A stretch of 33,699 nt of DNA. Source: JABDPF01 sp036351055. GTDB taxonomy: Bacteria > Pseudomonadota > Gammaproteobacteria > Xanthomonadales > SZUA-36. Shown piece after piece: positions 32,727 through 33,699 of the stretch. The stretch spans positions 1 to 33,699 of the forward strand of contig JAZBOH010000010.1 of NCBI GenBank assembly GCA_036351055.1, read 5' to 3'. Position 1 is the first letter of the stretch, and each line of letters opens with the position of its first letter. A program made the translations under genes and the position numbers. The notes below the pieces were generated by a model that was given only the letters and a program-made list of their open reading frames with translations, ran no database searches and was not told the origin of the DNA.

Positions 32727-33260
32727 ATGAAAATTCTCGGTGTTTTGGCAATGATCGGACTGTCGGCCCCCGCGCTGGCCTGTGACAGCACCCTGCTCGA
32801 CCAGGATTTCCGGCAACTGGCTTCGAAAGACGAGGTCAACCTGTGCGAGGCCTATGCAGGCAAGGTTCTGCTGATCGTCAACACGGCGTCCAAGTGCGGC
32901 AATACCCCGCAGTACGATGGCCTGGAGAAGCTGTACCAGGAATACGGTGACCGGGGCCTGGTCGTGCTCGGCTTTCCCTCCAACGATTTCATGGGCCAGG
33001 AACCCGGCAGCGAAGAACAGATCGAGGAATTCTGCCGCCTGACCTACGGCGTTGAATTCCCGATGTTTGAAAAAACCAGCGTCAAGGAAGCCAATGCACA
33101 TCCTTTTTATGCGGCATTGGCCGATGCAGCGGGCACGTATCCGACATGGAATTTCCACAAGTACCTGGTTGGGCGCGACGGCGAGCTGATCGCCGAGTTC
33201 AGCCCGCGCACCCAACCCGAAGATGATGCATTGGTCGCTGCGATCGAGGATGCCCTGTAA
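32727..33260 (+). CDS. Exported glutathione peroxidase-family protein
   Basis: The ATG at 32727 gives a signal peptide (MKILGVLAMIGLSAPALAC) and AAGGA precedes it; a frame open from 32667 adds an AT-rich, unlikely leader. The mature part is a full glutathione peroxidase fold: KVLLIVNTASKCGNTPQYDG with the peroxidatic Cys in SKCG, VVLGFPSNDFMGQEPGSEEQ, and TYPTWNFHKYLVGRDG with the catalytic Trp and Asn. The active residue is cysteine (TGC), not selenocysteine. The usual Gln of the CNQF motif is Asp here, and the resolving Cys is Ser; this variant is common in bacterial relatives. It would reduce hydroperoxides in the periplasm, most likely with thioredoxin-like donors. A hairpin with five T follows. 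Confidence 0.92.
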   Translation: MKILGVLAMIGLSAPALACDSTLLDQDFRQLASKDEVNLCEAYAGKVLLIVNTASKCGNTPQYDGLEKLYQEYGDRGLVVLGFPSNDFMGQEPGSEEQIEEFCRLTYGVEFPMFEKTSVKEANAHPFYAALADAAGTYPTWNFHKYLVGRDGELIAEFSPRTQPEDDALVAAIEDAL

Positions 33261-33292
33261 CGGGACTGGAGCCAGGCTCCCGCCCCGTTTTT
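33260..33292 (+). terminator. Intrinsic terminator after the peroxidase gene
   Basis: ACGGG (33260-33264) pairs with CCCGT (33284-33288), with an inner GGAGCC/GGCTCC complementarity, and five T follow. The stem starts at the last base of the stop codon. Confidence 0.5.
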
Positions 33293-33342
33293 GATCTCTT
33301 TCTGTCTGGAGTTGGGGTCTGCGCTACTGTCAAGATCATTCA

Positions 33343-33699
33343 CTATTTGCCAACAATTGCCCCCACATAATCAACCAGTTTCAGCAGAGCTTCCGAGGCC
33401 ATGTTTCGCTTATAGACCAGGTGGATTCCGACCCTGCCCAACCTCGGGAAGCGGTCTGAAAACGGCAAGATGCGCAAAGAGTCCGGAACTGTCTTCTGCG
33501 CCAGCACAGTGACCCCCAGGCCCTCTTCAATCGCGGCCTGGATGCCGGAAATATCCGTATTGGTGTAGGAAATACGCCAAGACCGGCCGCAGTCCTTGAG
33601 CACCTTGATGGCGCGCGCGCGGTACAGGCAGGGCGTAGGCGCAACGATCAGCGGCAGGGTGGGCTGCCGGTGCGTATCGTGATTGGCACTGGTTACCCA
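33343..33699 (-). CDS. LysR-family regulator, C-terminal fragment
   Basis: The frame is open to the window edge, so only the last 118 residues are present; the start and helix-turn-helix lie outside. The visible part is the second half of a LysR substrate-binding domain: LPLIVAPTPCLYRARAIKVL, WRISYTNTDISGIQAAIEEG, then LGVTVLAQKTVPDSLRILP, IHLVYKRNMASEALLKLVDY. This follows the usual order of effector domain RD2/RD1 strands, with a conserved pattern of G(I/L)xAA(I/V)xxGLGV. The regulated gene cannot be told; it may be divergent to the right of the window. It converges on the peroxidase gene. Confidence 0.85.
   Translation of the reverse strand, partial: WVTSANHDTHRQPTLPLIVAPTPCLYRARAIKVLKDCGRSWRISYTNTDISGIQAAIEEGLGVTVLAQKTVPDSLRILPFSDRFPRLGRVGIHLVYKRNMASEALLKLVDYVGAIVGK

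Overview
The window looks like a chromosomal stretch of a GC-rich, Gram-negative, probably aquatic gammaproteobacterium. Pointers are a TonB-dependent receptor, lipoproteins with LAGC or LGAC lipoboxes, a Blc-type lipocalin, a Bcr/CflA exporter and a REP-like element with a GTAGGAGC head. Nothing fixes the genus; relatives of Wenzhouxiangella or other Chromatiales/Xanthomonadales-like lineages would fit. No rRNA, tRNA, insertion sequence, phage gene or CRISPR array was seen. No gene-free gap exceeds 300 bases. Functions are assigned from motifs and family knowledge only; no database search was possible.

Left part (1-7450): the tail of a sodium:solute symporter, a VOC-family protein, an acidic secreted protein on the minus strand, then a tight plus-strand operon: ECF sigma factor, cysteine-free membrane anti-sigma-like protein and two exported HEAT-repeat proteins, with ATGA overlaps at two of the three junctions. 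Next comes a secreted collagen-like protein with 18 GPQGEx hexapeptides, a G9 homopolymer just before the collagen part, and paired TAGGGGAAAT repeats upstream. A perfect 11-bp hairpin closes this block.

Middle (7450-14410): a second ECF sigma operon on the minus strand, flanked by two small membrane proteins; a drug-exporter-like MFS protein next to recQ; then, divergent from recQ, an exported protein overlapping an M28 peptidase lipoprotein.

Right part (14410-31050): a minus-strand locus apparently dedicated to beta-1,3-glucan (laminarin-like) use. In transcription order it holds a LacI-family regulator, a sugar-porter MFS protein, a clan GH-A glycosidase, a large GH94/GH149-type phosphorylase, a TonB-dependent receptor, a GH16 laminarinase-like enzyme, a GH3 glucosidase lipoprotein, and a retinol-saturase/phytoene-dehydrogenase-like flavoprotein coupled to the GH3 gene. 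Four copies of the LacI-type operator TGAAAGCGGTTTCA mark exactly two places: one before the regulator and three before the receptor. The implied route is outside cleavage by GH16 and perhaps the GH-A enzyme, uptake by the receptor, trimming by GH3, inner-membrane import by the MFS protein, and cytoplasmic phosphorolysis to glucose-1-phosphate.

Far right (31050-33699): a PPK2-type polyphosphate kinase, a lipocalin lipoprotein, an exported glutathione peroxidase homologue, and the C-terminal part of a LysR-type regulator cut by the window edge.
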